This document shows positions 18,174 to 28,067 of a stretch of DNA of 64,000 bases, piece after piece. A model generated the notes under the pieces. That model did not search any database. It was not told the DNA's origin and saw only the letters and a list, made by a program, of their open reading frames with translations. Positions within the stretch are counted from its first letter, which is position 1, and each line of letters starts with the position of its first letter. Source of the DNA: Entomomonas moraniae (GTDB lineage: Bacteria > Pseudomonadota > Gammaproteobacteria > Pseudomonadales > Pseudomonadaceae); the NCBI RefSeq assembly GCF_003991975.1, contig NZ_CP029822.1, forward strand, positions 620,001-684,000, in the 5' to 3' direction. A program made the translations under genes and the position numbers.

Positions 18174-18632
18174 TTATGTATTTTTCTTTTGGCGAACTTC
18201 ACGCCTTTTTTGTGCTTCGTGAAAACGTCTTATTCCATCAGGTGTGGTTGGCTCTAATGTTGGAATCTTGCTGGGTTTGCCGTCATCACCTATAGCGACC
18301 ATCGTGAAAAAACTGCTGTTCGTGTGGCGAACACTTCGTTCTTTAATATTTTCAGTGACTACTTTGATGCCTATTTCCATTGAGGTGTTACCTGTATAAT
18401 TAACGGAAGCAAGAAAGTGTACAAGCTCCCCTACATAAACAGGGGCTTTAAAGGTTACTTGGTCAACAGATAGAGTGACAGTGTAACAAGCAGCATAGCG
18501 ACTTGCACAAGCATAGGCAACTTCATCTAATAATTTGAGCAATGTCCCACCGTGGACATTCCCTGAGAAGTTAGCCATGTCGGGAGTCATGAGAACTGAC
18601 ATAGAAAGTTCTGAGTTACTTGGCATTTGCAT
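18174..18632 (-). CDS. Hotdog-fold acyl-CoA thioesterase (YciA-like)
   Basis: 152 residues, one hotdog domain. It should hydrolyse acyl-CoA to free fatty acid and CoA in the cytoplasm. The motif N-x-x-G-N-V-H-G-G-x-L-L-K-L-L-D-E near residue 25 carries the catalytic Asn and Asp/Glu region. VTLSVDQVTFKAPV and GELVHFLASVNYTGNTSMEIG follow, as in the YciA/BACH family. It sits between two antiporters, divergent from the one at 18746. Confidence 0.9.
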   Translation of the reverse strand: MQMPSNSELSMSVLMTPDMANFSGNVHGGTLLKLLDEVAYACASRYAACYTVTLSVDQVTFKAPVYVGELVHFLASVNYTGNTSMEIGIKVVTENIKERSVRHTNSSFFTMVAIGDDGKPSKIPTLEPTTPDGIRRFHEAQKRREVRQKKNT

Positions 18633-18745
18633 ACTAGATTAATTTCCTTTAGGCATTGATTATAAATGTTTATAACATCTGAGGTTATTTTTCTATTAGA
18701 ATAGAGAGCTGTTATTTGTAAATAAAGTATTTTTAGGAGTCCACA

Positions 18746-20500
18746 TTGCATAGTGCTACTAGTTTTCTCCAAGATTTAGCTATTTTAATGCTTTTTGCTG
18801 GTGTATCAATTGTTATTTTTAGCCGATTAAAACAACCTGTGGTATTAGGGTATATCGTAGCAGGTTTCTTAATAGGTCCTTATCTATTTAAGCCCGGTCT
18901 TATTCATGATGAAGACAGTATTAAAACGTTATCGGAGTTGGGCGTTATCTTCTTAATGTTTTCATTGGGGCTTGAGTTTAGTATTCGAAAGTTGTTTTCA
19001 GTCGGCGCTACGGCTTTTATTGCTGCATTATTAGAAATTGTGGTGATGATTTGGATCGGCTATGAAATAGGGCGCTTCTTCAGTTGGGGCAGTATGGACT
19101 CTTTATTTTTGGGGGCCATTTTAGCGGTTTCATCAACGACTATTATTATTAAAGCATTAAGCGATTTAAAAATGAAGCATGAGCGATTTGCTCAACTTAT
19201 TTTTGGTGTATTGATTGTGGAGGATATTTTAGGGATTGGTATTATTGCGCTGTTGTCAGGGATTGCTGTTTCAAAAGGGGATATTAATGCGGTAGGTATT
19301 ATTGCAACTATCAGTAAGTTGACGCTATTTATGGTGGTATCACTGGTTGTGGGTATCATCATGGTGCCACGTGTATTGGCATATATCGCACGTTTTCAAA
19401 GTGATGAGATGGTATTAATCTCTGTTTTGGGCATGTGCTTTGGATTTTGTTTAATTGTTATTTATTTAGGCTACAGTGTGGTATTAGGTGCCTTTTTAAT
19501 CGGCGCCATTATGGCAGAGTCGAGGCAACTAGCCCAGATTGAGCGAATAATTGAACCTGTTAGGGATCTGTTTAGTGCAATATTCTTTGTTACTATTGGT
19601 ATGCTCATTGATCCAACTATTTTGCAAACCCATTTTGTTGAAATTATTGTAATCGCGCTTGCGGTTATTATCGGTAAGGTTTTTTCTTGTGGTATGGGAG
19701 CGTTTATTGCAGGTAATACAGGTAAAACATCATTACGCGTTGGGATGGGGTTGTCCCAAATTGGTGAGTTTTCTTTTATTATTGCTACTTTGGGGATTCA
19801 GTTGGGTGTTACCTCCAGTTATCTTTATTCTATTGCGGTGGCTGTTTCTGTGATTACAACCTTAACAACGCCGTATTTAATTAAGGTAGCTGATCCTTTA
19901 TCTAATGGATTAGCTAGTATTATTCCTACACCTATCGCTAAAGTGTTTAACGCTTATACGCAATGGGTTGATAGCATAAGATTACATGGAGATAAAGCTG
20001 TTTTAGCGGGGATGATACGCAAGATTATTATGCAGGTAGGGGTTAATTTAGCCTTAGTAACGGCTATTTTTCTAGGGGTCGCTTATTTTGTTGGACCTAT
20101 TGGCCAATGGTTAGGGCATTGGGTTGTTAATGTGGACTATCGTAAGGCGGTTATTTGTGGTGTTACCGTTGTTTTGTCATTGCCTTTCTTGATTGCTGCC
20201 TACCGTAAGTTAAAAGCGTTATCAATGCTATTAGCTGAGATGAGTTTGAAAGGCGGTAATATTCGATTACAGCGCATATTGGCTGAGTTGATACCTGCAT
20301 TGTCTATTGTTGTGATCTTAGTCTTACTTTCGGCATTATCATCCGCTATTTTACCCTCACGTGAGACACTGATTATTGTAGTTGTAGTCATTATTGCATT
20401 AACATTAATTTTATGGCGCTGGTTTATTAAAATTCATTCAAGATTGCAGATAGCTTTATTTGAAACATTGGATCAAAGTAAAGATAATCATCATGGTTAG
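18746..20500 (+). CDS. CPA2 cation:proton antiporter without RCK domain
   Basis: 584 residues. The N-terminal 385 residues make the Kef-type antiporter core (VVLGYIVAGFLIGP, LGVIFLMFSLGLEFS, VVLGAFLIGAIMAES). Instead of a TrkA-N domain the C-terminal 200 residues hold about four to five extra membrane helices, an uncommon but known architecture. The start is a TTG at 18746, supported by GGAG six bases upstream and by the hydrophobic N-terminus that follows; no good ATG is near. Ion specificity cannot be read from sequence. Confidence 0.87.
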   Translation: MHSATSFLQDLAILMLFAGVSIVIFSRLKQPVVLGYIVAGFLIGPYLFKPGLIHDEDSIKTLSELGVIFLMFSLGLEFSIRKLFSVGATAFIAALLEIVVMIWIGYEIGRFFSWGSMDSLFLGAILAVSSTTIIIKALSDLKMKHERFAQLIFGVLIVEDILGIGIIALLSGIAVSKGDINAVGIIATISKLTLFMVVSLVVGIIMVPRVLAYIARFQSDEMVLISVLGMCFGFCLIVIYLGYSVVLGAFLIGAIMAESRQLAQIERIIEPVRDLFSAIFFVTIGMLIDPTILQTHFVEIIVIALAVIIGKVFSCGMGAFIAGNTGKTSLRVGMGLSQIGEFSFIIATLGIQLGVTSSYLYSIAVAVSVITTLTTPYLIKVADPLSNGLASIIPTPIAKVFNAYTQWVDSIRLHGDKAVLAGMIRKIIMQVGVNLALVTAIFLGVAYFVGPIGQWLGHWVVNVDYRKAVICGVTVVLSLPFLIAAYRKLKALSMLLAEMSLKGGNIRLQRILAELIPALSIVVILVLLSALSSAILPSRETLIIVVVVIIALTLILWRWFIKIHSRLQIALFETLDQSKDNHHG

Positions 20501-20599
20501 CTGAATGGGTATTTGTTTGTGTAAAAACATATTTTTTACATCAACCTTGGTAAATTAGGGAAGTGGATTTTATCATTTATTAATAGAAGTAATAGAGAT

Positions 20600-22231
20600 A
20601 TGTTTATTTTAAAAAGATTATCTTGTAATAATCTAACCTTTGTTATTGTTTGTGCAGCATTTTTTACACTGTTCCAAAATATTGCCTTCTTTAGTAAGAC
20701 TATTCATTTATTAGGTATGAGTAGTCTTATGGATTATGTATTAGTTAGCTCTTTTTTTGTTTTTATTTTTTGTTTTATCAATATCCTGTTTTCTATTATT
20801 TTAGTAAGTTACATTAGAAAGCCAATTATTATCCTATTTTTATTTTGTAGTGCATTCGCCAATTACTTCTCTTATTTTTATGGTATTTATATTGATAAAG
20901 ATATGATACAAAACTTAGCCCAAACTAATATTGGAGAAGCAGAGGCTTTGATAACCTTCAAGCTGATTGTCTGGGTATTTATTTTTGCAGTATTACCCAG
21001 TATTTGGGTTATTTTAGTTAAAGATAATAAAAGGTTTTCTTTATTTAAAACCGTTGGCTATCGGTTTTTAAATATTGTTATTTCATTGGTTGTGTTGCTG
21101 TCGGTTTCTTATCCTCTTTATAATCAGTATGCATTCTTTTTACGAGAAAAGACGAATGCGCAGTTCACAAAATTTATTACACCCAGTAATTATATTCAAA
21201 GCGTTATCAGTTATGCGAAAGGTGAGTATCTTAAAAGTATACCTTTTGTGCATATTGGTGAAGATGCGGCACTTCAAGAAGTGCCGGGGCAAAAGAAAAA
21301 ATTAATGATAGTGGTTGTGGGGGAAACTTCGCGCGCCATGAACTTCTCATTAAATGGCTATGAGAAAGAAACCAACCCTCTTTTGCAGAAACAATCCATA
21401 ATTAATTTTACCAATGCAAGATCTTGTGGTACTGCAACCGCTGTTTCTGTTCCTTGTATGTTTTCTGTGATGCCTAGAGAAGATTATGAAGGGGCACAGG
21501 CTGAGCGACAAGATAATTTATTAGACATTCTTCAACGTGCTTCGGTAAGCATTTTATGGAAGGAAAATGATTCTAGTTGTAAAGATGTGTGTGATCGTGT
21601 GCCAACCATTAAATTAGACGAAGTTTTACCAAAAGAAAAATGCTCAGGTGGATTATGTGATGACATTGAACTACTGAATGGGTTGGATCAATACATTGCT
21701 AATTTAAAAGGTAATGCGGTTATAGTTCTACATACAAATGGTAGCCACGGTCCAGCCTATTATCAGCGTTACCAAAAGGCTCAAGAAAAATTTACCCCCG
21801 CGTGCAGTACTAACGCGGTTGATACATGTACACGAGAAGAGCTTATTAATGCGTATGACAATACGATAGTCAATGTTGATTATGTTGTGAATTCTGTTAT
21901 TGAGCTTTTAAAGCAACATTCGAAACAGTATTCAGCAGCAATGATTTATCTTTCTGATCATGGTGAGTCATTGGGAGAAAATGGTATTTATTTACACGGT
22001 ATTACACCTTATGCTCTGGCACCGAAGGAGCAAACACATATCCCAATGATTTTATGGTTATCCAGAGATTTTACTCAAGATAAGGGAATAGATAACGATT
22101 GTCTTATGGCTTATGCTAAAAATAATCAGGTTTCACATGATAACCTATTCCATACTGTGTTAGGTGGTATGAATGTGATGACATCGCTTTATGATCCCAA
22201 ACTGGATTTATTTAGGCGGTGTGAAAAATAA
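20600..22231 (+). CDS. eptA: Lipid A phosphoethanolamine transferase (EptA/MCR family)
   Basis: 543 residues. Five N-terminal membrane helices (to about residue 190) are followed by a periplasmic sulfatase-like domain. This enzyme moves phosphoethanolamine from phosphatidylethanolamine onto lipid A, lowering the surface charge and giving polymyxin resistance. Seen motifs are VVGETSRAMNFSLNGY, then ARSCGTATAVSVPCM with the nucleophile Thr278, and LSDHGESLGENG with zinc ligands. Cysteines of the disulfide network are present (for example SSCKDVC). A PhoPQ-type system 5 kb downstream is a possible regulator. Confidence 0.95.
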   Translation: MFILKRLSCNNLTFVIVCAAFFTLFQNIAFFSKTIHLLGMSSLMDYVLVSSFFVFIFCFINILFSIILVSYIRKPIIILFLFCSAFANYFSYFYGIYIDKDMIQNLAQTNIGEAEALITFKLIVWVFIFAVLPSIWVILVKDNKRFSLFKTVGYRFLNIVISLVVLLSVSYPLYNQYAFFLREKTNAQFTKFITPSNYIQSVISYAKGEYLKSIPFVHIGEDAALQEVPGQKKKLMIVVVGETSRAMNFSLNGYEKETNPLLQKQSIINFTNARSCGTATAVSVPCMFSVMPREDYEGAQAERQDNLLDILQRASVSILWKENDSSCKDVCDRVPTIKLDEVLPKEKCSGGLCDDIELLNGLDQYIANLKGNAVIVLHTNGSHGPAYYQRYQKAQEKFTPACSTNAVDTCTREELINAYDNTIVNVDYVVNSVIELLKQHSKQYSAAMIYLSDHGESLGENGIYLHGITPYALAPKEQTHIPMILWLSRDFTQDKGIDNDCLMAYAKNNQVSHDNLFHTVLGGMNVMTSLYDPKLDLFRRCEK

Positions 22232-22235
22232 ACCC

Positions 22236-22761
22236 ATGGAGCAGTCTAAACACTTTCATGTGATTACCTGGTACCGGTAAAACAATGCTTGTTAATAATC
22301 TGCATGCTTTGGGTTATAAGGTATCTTCTAAGTCAGGTCGAGCGATTATTCGAGCCCAGTTAAGGGCTAATACAAAGTTAGCCCCCATGGCTTTTGCGAA
22401 GCAGATGTTGGAAAAGGATTTACATAATTATAAAACAAGTCCACAAAATACCGTGGTGGTATTTGATCGGGGGATTTCAGATACACTTGGGTATTTAATA
22501 AGTGTTGGTGCGCAAATTCCTAAATATATCAAACAGGTGGTGCGAGAGCATTTGTATAATCAGACTGTATATGTAGCACCGTTTTGGCCTGAAATTTATG
22601 AGTTGGATGCAGAGCGTAAGCAAACGCTAGAGGAAGCAAGGGAAACTTATGAAATTATGCGGTAAGTTTATATTCAATTGGGATATAACCCCCTTCTTTT
22701 GCCAAAAGTGGCTGTTAATGAACGGGTAGATTTCGTTAGTAATTATATCAAAAATTTTTGA
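22236..22761 (+). pseudogene. AAA-family ATPase (AAA_28-like), frameshifted in the P-loop and stopped early
   Basis: Five bases after eptA an ATG opens MEQSKHFHVIT and then the frame breaks. The other frame continues at once with PGTGKTML, the P-loop. About seven bases, enough for the missing glycines of GGPGTGKT, appear deleted. The body follows intact (VVVFDRGISDTLGYL and PFWPEIYELDAERKQTLEEA) until a TAA at 22663. Reading through, VYIQLGYNPLLLPK and ERVDFV continue to a final TGA. Two lesions with an otherwise preserved sequence indicate recent inactivation. The family is a predicted nucleotide kinase-like ATPase of unknown role. Confidence 0.8.
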
Positions 22762-22770
22762 TATGCAATA

Positions 22771-22798
22771 AAAAACCCTCTGTTAAGAGGGTTTTTAT
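22771..22798. terminator. Bidirectional terminator between the ATPase pseudogene and pckA
   Basis: Perfect stem AAAAACCCTC / GAGGGTTTTT with a six-base loop. It has T-runs on both strands and serves the converging eptA unit and pckA. Confidence 0.85.
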
Positions 22799-22814
22799 TT
22801 TGTTATGGGGTTAG

Positions 22815-24353
22815 TTACAATTTAGGACCCGCATTACGAATTTCTTCAGCAACATCAAATTTTTTGAAGTTATCAATAAACTTAGTGGCTAATTCACGTG
22901 CTGCAACATCATAAGCTGATGTATCAGACCACGTTTTGCGAGGATTTAAGAGTACTGCATCAACATTAGGAACTGATTTAGGAACATCAAGATTAATAAT
23001 GTCTAAATGCTCAGTCTCTGCGCCAATTAATGCACCACTTTGAATTGCTGCAATAACTGCACGAGTTGTTGGAATGTTAAAGCGTTTACCAACACCGTAA
23101 CCACCACCTGTCCACCCTGTGTTAACAAGGTAAACTTTAGAACCAAACGCATTAATACGCTTAATGAGTAATTCAGCATATTCACGGGGTGGACGAGGGA
23201 AGAAAGGTGCGCCAAAGCAAGTAGAAAATGTTGATTTGATTCCACCACCAGACCCCATTTCTGTTGAACCAACAAGTGCTGTATAACCTGATAAGAAGTG
23301 ATAAGCAGCTTGTTCATTATTTAAAATAGAAACAGGGGGTAAAACGCCTGTTAAGTCACACGTTAAGAAAATAACCGCATTAGGTTCTCCACCTTTGTTT
23401 TCAGGTGCGCGCTTAGCAATAAAATCACGTGGATAACAAGCACGGGTATTTTGAGTAAGACTTGCATCTGTATAATCAGGTTGACGTGTTTGGCTATCTA
23501 ATACAACGTTTTCTAACACACTACCAAAGCGAATAGCACGCCAAATAACGGGCTCGTTTTTTTCTGTTAAATCAATACATTTAGCATAGCAACCGCCTTC
23601 AATATTAAAGACTGTACCAACGCCCCAACCATGCTCATCATCGCCAATTAGGTAGCGGCTTTCATCAGCAGAAAGGGTTGTTTTTCCTGTGCCCGATAAG
23701 CCAAAGAATAATGTTACATCACCTTTGTCACCCATGTTAGCGGCACAGTGCATTGGTAAAACATCTTTTGCGGGGAGTAAGAAGTTTTGCACAGAGAACA
23801 TGGATTTTTTCATTTCTCCTGCATAACGCATACCCGCAAGTAATACGCACTTACGAGCGAAGTTTATAATAACGGTACCATCAGAGTTTGTTCCATCACG
23901 CTCTGGTTCACAAATAAAGTGAGGCGCGTTTAATATTTGCCATTCGTCGACATTGCTAGGGTTATATTGTTCTGGATTAATGAACAGTGAACGACCAAAC
24001 AAGTTGTGCCAAGCAGTTTCAGTTGTCATCCTAACAGGTAAGTAATGGATAATGTCTGAACCAACATGGACGTGAGAGACAAAGTGGTCACGCTCTGCGA
24101 GATAAGCGCTAACACGTTGCCAAAGGGCATCAAATTTATCAGCAGGAAATGGTTTGTTGATGGTTCCCCAATCAATTTTATCCTCTGTACCGGCTTCTTT
24201 AACAATAAAGCGATCGGCAGGGGAGCGACCTGTACGCACGCCAGTTTCAACAACTAATGAGCCATTAGCCGCAAAGTGCCCCTCTTTACGTTGTATGGCC
24301 TCTTCAATAAGTTGTGCGATACTAATATCTGTGAATATAGTAGTTTGACTCAT
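22815..24353 (-). CDS. pckA: Phosphoenolpyruvate carboxykinase (ATP)
   Basis: 512 residues, the usual length is about 515-540. It converts oxaloacetate and ATP to phosphoenolpyruvate, the first committed step of gluconeogenesis. The ATP-binding loop [13 protein letters not shown] lies near residue 220 and the metal and substrate parts GDDEHGWG and [10 protein letters not shown] are present; [13 protein letters not shown] and [13 protein letters not shown] are family hallmarks. It is monocistronic, with its own terminator and a 230-base upstream region. fbp in this window serves the same pathway. Confidence 0.97.
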   Translation of the reverse strand: MSQTTIFTDISIAQLIEEAIQRKEGHFAANGSLVVETGVRTGRSPADRFIVKEAGTEDKIDWGTINKPFPADKFDALWQRVSAYLAERDHFVSHVHVGSDIIHYLPVRMTTETAWHNLFGRSLFINPEQYNPSNVDEWQILNAPHFICEPERDGTNSDGTVIINFARKCVLLAGMRYAGEMKKSMFSVQNFLLPAKDVLPMHCAANMGDKGDVTLFFGLSGTGKTTLSADESRYLIGDDEHGWGVGTVFNIEGGCYAKCIDLTEKNEPVIWRAIRFGSVLENVVLDSQTRQPDYTDASLTQNTRACYPRDFIAKRAPENKGGEPNAVIFLTCDLTGVLPPVSILNNEQAAYHFLSGYTALVGSTEMGSGGGIKSTFSTCFGAPFFPRPPREYAELLIKRINAFGSKVYLVNTGWTGGGYGVGKRFNIPTTRAVIAAIQSGALIGAETEHLDIINLDVPKSVPNVDAVLLNPRKTWSDTSAYDVAARELATKFIDNFKKFDVAEEIRNAGPKL

Positions 24354-24603
24354 GTTGAATTCCTGTTGGTTAATTCGCTCTTATTACTTTAATAGCTGAT
24401 CTTGTTCATTTTGTTTATTAATAACGTTCAATTATGCCAGATAAACGGTAGATGATAAATAAATTTGATAAAAAAGAGTAGCGATAGTAGGCATTAAATC
24501 ATTTATAATAAAAATAAGGCTATTAATCTATTGTTTATGAGTTCGGGTAGAGTCTTTGAAAGTATTGTATTGTTAATAATAAGTCATGTGGTGTTTAACG
24601 CGT

Positions 24604-25425
24604 ATGAATAAATCTAGATTATGGAAAGTGCTAGCTAGTTGTTGTTTGTTGAGCGGTTTATTTTTGCAGAATGCAAGTGCTCAAGAATCGCATACAGTAG
24701 AGCCAAGAACCATTGTGCTAAAAAGGAATGCACAAGACGCGGCAAACATAATTGGGGTAAGTAGTACGCAGTCTATTCCTGAGAGTAGACTAGCTTTTAA
24801 AGCTATGGAGCAGTATACGCCCACCTTAGAGAGGCAGCTTAATGCGCAAGGTCTAAAGCTAGGTGACCCGATTTTATTGCGTATTTTTAAAGTGCCTGCA
24901 CTTTTGGAAGTTTGGGTTAAAAAAGGTAATCAGTATGTACTATTTAAAACTTATAATATTTGTCAGTTTTCAGGAAAGCTAGGGCCTAAGCTTAAAAATG
25001 GTGACCGCCAGTCACCTGAAGGATTTTATAATGTTCCTGCGAGCGCATTAAATCCTAAGAGCAGTTATTATTTGTCTTTTAATTTGGGTTATCCCAATGA
25101 GTATGATCGTTTTCATGGGCGAACCGGTAGTTTGCTAATGGTTCATGGTGAATGTGCCTCTGTTGGTTGTTATGCAATGACAAACTCTCGTATATCAGAG
25201 ATTTATACTTTAATGTATCGCGCATTTAAAAATGGCCAAAAAGAAGTTCAAGTGCAAGCTTATCCTTTTGCTTTGACCGATAATAATATGCGTAAAATGC
25301 AGCGCCATTCTTCTTATCGGTTTTGGCTTAATTTGAAAGAGGGGTATGATCTGTTTGCCACGAACCATAAAATGTTAACCGTAACAGTGGATGGTACGGG
25401 TAAATACCGATTTAGAAGTAATTAG
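24604..25425 (+). CDS. L,D-transpeptidase-family protein, YafK (DpaA)-like
   Basis: About 273 residues. A signal peptide (MNKSRLWK, hydrophobic core, cut near NASA) exports it. The YkuD catalytic motif is MVHGECASVGCYAMT with its His and Cys. The upstream LKNGDRQSPEGFY is typical of the YafK branch, whose E. coli member detaches Braun lipoprotein from peptidoglycan. No strong ribosome site is visible, so the in-frame ATG at 24586 remains possible; I prefer 24604 because it gives the cleaner signal peptide. Start confidence is moderate and family confidence high. Confidence 0.88.
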   Translation: MNKSRLWKVLASCCLLSGLFLQNASAQESHTVEPRTIVLKRNAQDAANIIGVSSTQSIPESRLAFKAMEQYTPTLERQLNAQGLKLGDPILLRIFKVPALLEVWVKKGNQYVLFKTYNICQFSGKLGPKLKNGDRQSPEGFYNVPASALNPKSSYYLSFNLGYPNEYDRFHGRTGSLLMVHGECASVGCYAMTNSRISEIYTLMYRAFKNGQKEVQVQAYPFALTDNNMRKMQRHSSYRFWLNLKEGYDLFATNHKMLTVTVDGTGKYRFRSN

Positions 25426-25562
25426 TTTTTAGCTCGTATAGATTGGCGTAGCCAATGCCAAAAATATACAAACGTTAACAATATTATATGATTTTTAATC
25501 AATATTTATAGCTAAAAACGTTACACTAAGCGCTTAATCCAATATTTTGGTAAGTTTATATT

Positions 25563-26024
25563 ATGTATTTGAAAAAAATATTTTTTGTTTTTGTATTATC
25601 TATTGTTCTGGTCGGTTGTTCTTCGAATGGTAAAGAGACTTACTCCCACGACGAAGCTAATCGTATCCAGACAACATTGGTTGGTACGGTTGAACAGGTT
25701 GAAATTGTTAATGTTAGTGGTACATCGTCTTGGAAAGGAACCTTGACGGGGTCGATTTTAGGTGGGGTATTGGGCAGTACCATCGGTAGTGGTTGGGGGC
25801 GTGTTATAAGCTCTGCGGTAGGTTCTATTGGTGGAAGCTTTGCCGGTGCAGGCGTTGAGCGAGAGCTGACAAAAGATGAGGGGCTAAAAATGTCCATTCG
25901 TCAGGACGACGGCAATGTCTTTTCTGTCATTATTGTTCCTAAAAAAGGTGAAACTTTTAAAGTGGGTGATAAAGTGCGTGTAATTTCTAGTTCAAGTGGC
26001 TCTGTTGCAGTGTCTCACCTTTAG
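25563..26024 (+). CDS. SlyB-like glycine-zipper outer membrane lipoprotein
   Basis: 153 residues. A lipobox ending L-V-G-C at residue 19 is followed by a domain with a glycine zipper of two hydrophobic Gly-rich segments (GSILGGVLGSTIGSGWG, then SAVGSIGGSFAGAGVE) and a C-terminal beta part (VGDKVRVIS). This is the SlyB/PcpY type. In enterics SlyB is controlled by PhoP and protects the outer membrane under stress, and a PhoP-like regulator lies 1.4 kb downstream. The direct link is inference. Confidence 0.85.
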   Translation: MYLKKIFFVFVLSIVLVGCSSNGKETYSHDEANRIQTTLVGTVEQVEIVNVSGTSSWKGTLTGSILGGVLGSTIGSGWGRVISSAVGSIGGSFAGAGVERELTKDEGLKMSIRQDDGNVFSVIIVPKKGETFKVGDKVRVISSSSGSVAVSHL

Positions 26025-26168
26025 TTTTTTAGTTGTATCTGTATGTAAATGTTTTATTGATTTTAATAATCTGTAAAACAATTTATGACACTATGATGGT
26101 CTTTTTCCTTTTATTGGGTTAAGGTGAAATCATCAGTTTAATTAGCTCATAGAAAGGATTTAGAAATT

Positions 26169-26576
26169 ATGAATACTAGCATTAAAAATTTAACCAAAGT
26201 TTTGGTACTAGGCTCTACTTTTATGTTAGCAACAACTGTTGTTCAAGCCGCTGGAGCTGAAAAAGGTTGTATGTTAAAGCAACAACAAATACAGAAAGAG
26301 ATTGATTATGCTAAGAACTATGGTAATAGTTATAAGCAAAAGGGCTTAGAAACTGCCTTGGCTAATGTCAAGGAACATTGTACAGAAGCATCATTAAAGC
26401 AAGAAATTAATGAAAAGATTGCAGAAAAACAGCAAAAAGTTAATGAGCGCGAGTCTGAATTAAAAGAGGCACAAGCAAATGGTGATGCTAAAAAAATCGC
26501 TAAAAAGCAAAAGAAATTGCTATCAGCTCAACAAGAGTTAGATGAAGCGAAAAAAGAGTTAAGCACATATTTCTAA
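26169..26576 (+). CDS. DUF1090 periplasmic protein (YqjC-like)
   Basis: 135 residues. The signal peptide ends near VVQA. The mature chain has CMLKQQQIQKEIDYAKNYGN with a conserved Cys, a second Cys in EHCTEASL, and a long charged helix that looks like a coiled coil to the end. This is the DUF1090 family, known in enterics as YqjC, of unknown function. AGAAAGGA precedes the ATG, and a strong terminator follows. Confidence 0.85.
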   Translation: MNTSIKNLTKVLVLGSTFMLATTVVQAAGAEKGCMLKQQQIQKEIDYAKNYGNSYKQKGLETALANVKEHCTEASLKQEINEKIAEKQQKVNERESELKEAQANGDAKKIAKKQKKLLSAQQELDEAKKELSTYF

Positions 26577-26600
26577 TGGGTATCCACTCATTGTAATAGT

Positions 26601-26634
26601 AAGGCTAAGTTTTTATATAACTTAGCCTTTTTTG
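26601..26634 (+). terminator. Rho-independent terminator
   Basis: Ten-base perfect stem AAGGCTAAGT / ACTTAGCCTT followed by a run of T, 24 bases after the DUF1090 gene. Confidence 0.85.
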
Positions 26635-26705
26635 TATAAAAACGATGAATGTATTACCATTAAAAAAAATTTATAATGTGTGCCGGTGTATGAAGGGTCA
26701 AAAAA

Positions 26706-27371
26706 ATGTTTACAGGTATTATTGAGTCAGTAGGAAGTATTCAACAATTACAACCATTACAAGGTGATTGTAGGGTACAGGTAGCAACAGGTAAACTTGA
26801 TTTGTCAGATGTTAAGTTAGGTGATAGCATCGCAGTTAACGGTGTTTGTTTAACCGTGATTGAGTTACAAGGCCATAGTTTTTGGGCTGATGTCAGTGGC
26901 GAAACTCTACGTTGTACAACATTCAATGATTTTAAAACAGGCCAGAAAGTTAATTTAGAAAAAGCATTAATGCCAACAACCCGTATGGGGGGACATTTAG
27001 TCAGTGGTCATGTTGATGGCTTAGGTGAAGTCATTGAGATAAAGCAAGCAGCACGATCCGTGTTTTTTAAGATAAAAGCCGATATGTCAATTGCTAAATA
27101 CATTGCTGCTAAAGGCTCAATTACTGTTGATGGAACGAGTTTAACGGTTAATGCAGTCAATGATTGTGAGTTTGAGTTAAATATTATTCCTCAGACGTTA
27201 GCAGAAACTATTTTTAATACATATAACGTTGGTATGTTTGTTAATTTAGAGGTTGATTTATTGGCGCGTTATTTAGAGCGTTTATTGACAATGGGTAAAA
27301 TTGAAGGGAAAGAAAAAGTCTCTACATTAACGGAGTCTATGCTAAGAGAGCATGGATTTATTCGTAACTAA
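26706..27371 (+). CDS. ribE: Riboflavin synthase alpha chain
   Basis: 221 residues made of two similar halves, as expected. The enzyme dismutates two 6,7-dimethyl-8-ribityllumazine molecules to riboflavin. Each half shows the G-x-x-x-x-V-x-G-x-C/T-L-T-V motif (DSIAVNGVCLTV, then GSITVDGTSLTV), and MGGHLVSGHVDG marks the trimer interface. It is not next to other rib genes and I see no FMN riboswitch upstream. It is followed 18 bases later by the PhoP-like regulator and may share a transcript with it. Confidence 0.95.
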   Translation: MFTGIIESVGSIQQLQPLQGDCRVQVATGKLDLSDVKLGDSIAVNGVCLTVIELQGHSFWADVSGETLRCTTFNDFKTGQKVNLEKALMPTTRMGGHLVSGHVDGLGEVIEIKQAARSVFFKIKADMSIAKYIAAKGSITVDGTSLTVNAVNDCEFELNIIPQTLAETIFNTYNVGMFVNLEVDLLARYLERLLTMGKIEGKEKVSTLTESMLREHGFIRN

Positions 27372-27389
27372 GAAATATTATGGTTATCT

Positions 27390-28067
27390 ATGAAAATATT
27401 AATAGTAGAAGATGAACAACTCTTAAGGCATCATTTAAGTGTTAGATTATCGGATGTTGGGCACATTGTCAGTGCGGTTGCAAATGCAAATGAAGCATTG
27501 ACCTCTGTTGCTAATAATCACTATGACATTGCGATTATTGATATTGGTTTACCAGGCACTAATGGTTTGGAGCTGATTCAGCAATTACGTGCGAATAATT
27601 ATATTTTTCCTATTCTCGTGTTAACAGCCCGTGGAAGTTGGCAAGATAAAGTGGAAGGGTTAAGCACGGGGGCCGACGATTATGTTGTTAAGCCTTTTCA
27701 GTTTGAAGAGTTAGAGGCACGTTTAAATGTATTAAATCGACGCGCATCAGGTATTTCTCAACCAGTTTTAACATTAGGTTCATTAAAGCTTGATTTGAAT
27801 AGAAAACGGGCTTTTTGTGATGATACTCCTTTGCAACTGACGGCGTATGAATACCGTTTACTTGAATACTTAATGCAACATAGTCAGCAAGTGATTGCAA
27901 AAGAGCGCTTAATGGAGCAACTTTATAAGGACGAAGAAGAGCGTGATAGTAATGTTATCGAAGTACTCGTTGGTCGTTTGAGGCGTAAGCTAGAAAGTCA
28001 ATGTGGTATACAGCCCATTGAAACGGTTAGAGGACAAGGGTACTTATTTTCAGAGTCTTGTCATTAA
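27390..28067 (+). CDS. phoP: PhoP-type response regulator (OmpR family)
   Basis: 225 residues: a receiver domain with the phosphorylated Asp51 (IIDIGLPG) and Lys in VVKPF, then a winged-helix DNA-binding domain (LTAYEYRLLEYL, then RRKLES, TVRGQGYLF). The stretch ILVLTARGSWQDKVEGL closely follows PhoP. PhoP controls Mg2+ stress, lipid A modification and peptide resistance in enterics and pseudomonads. The stop overlaps the kinase start as TAATG. The name is by sequence similarity; targets are not shown. Confidence 0.87.
   Translation: MKILIVEDEQLLRHHLSVRLSDVGHIVSAVANANEALTSVANNHYDIAIIDIGLPGTNGLELIQQLRANNYIFPILVLTARGSWQDKVEGLSTGADDYVVKPFQFEELEARLNVLNRRASGISQPVLTLGSLKLDLNRKRAFCDDTPLQLTAYEYRLLEYLMQHSQQVIAKERLMEQLYKDEEERDSNVIEVLVGRLRRKLESQCGIQPIETVRGQGYLFSESCH

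Noticed and set aside
26580-26705. Possible FMN riboswitch before ribE
   Set aside because: The leader is short and lacks the conserved RFN box motifs; the only structure there is the terminator of the previous gene.
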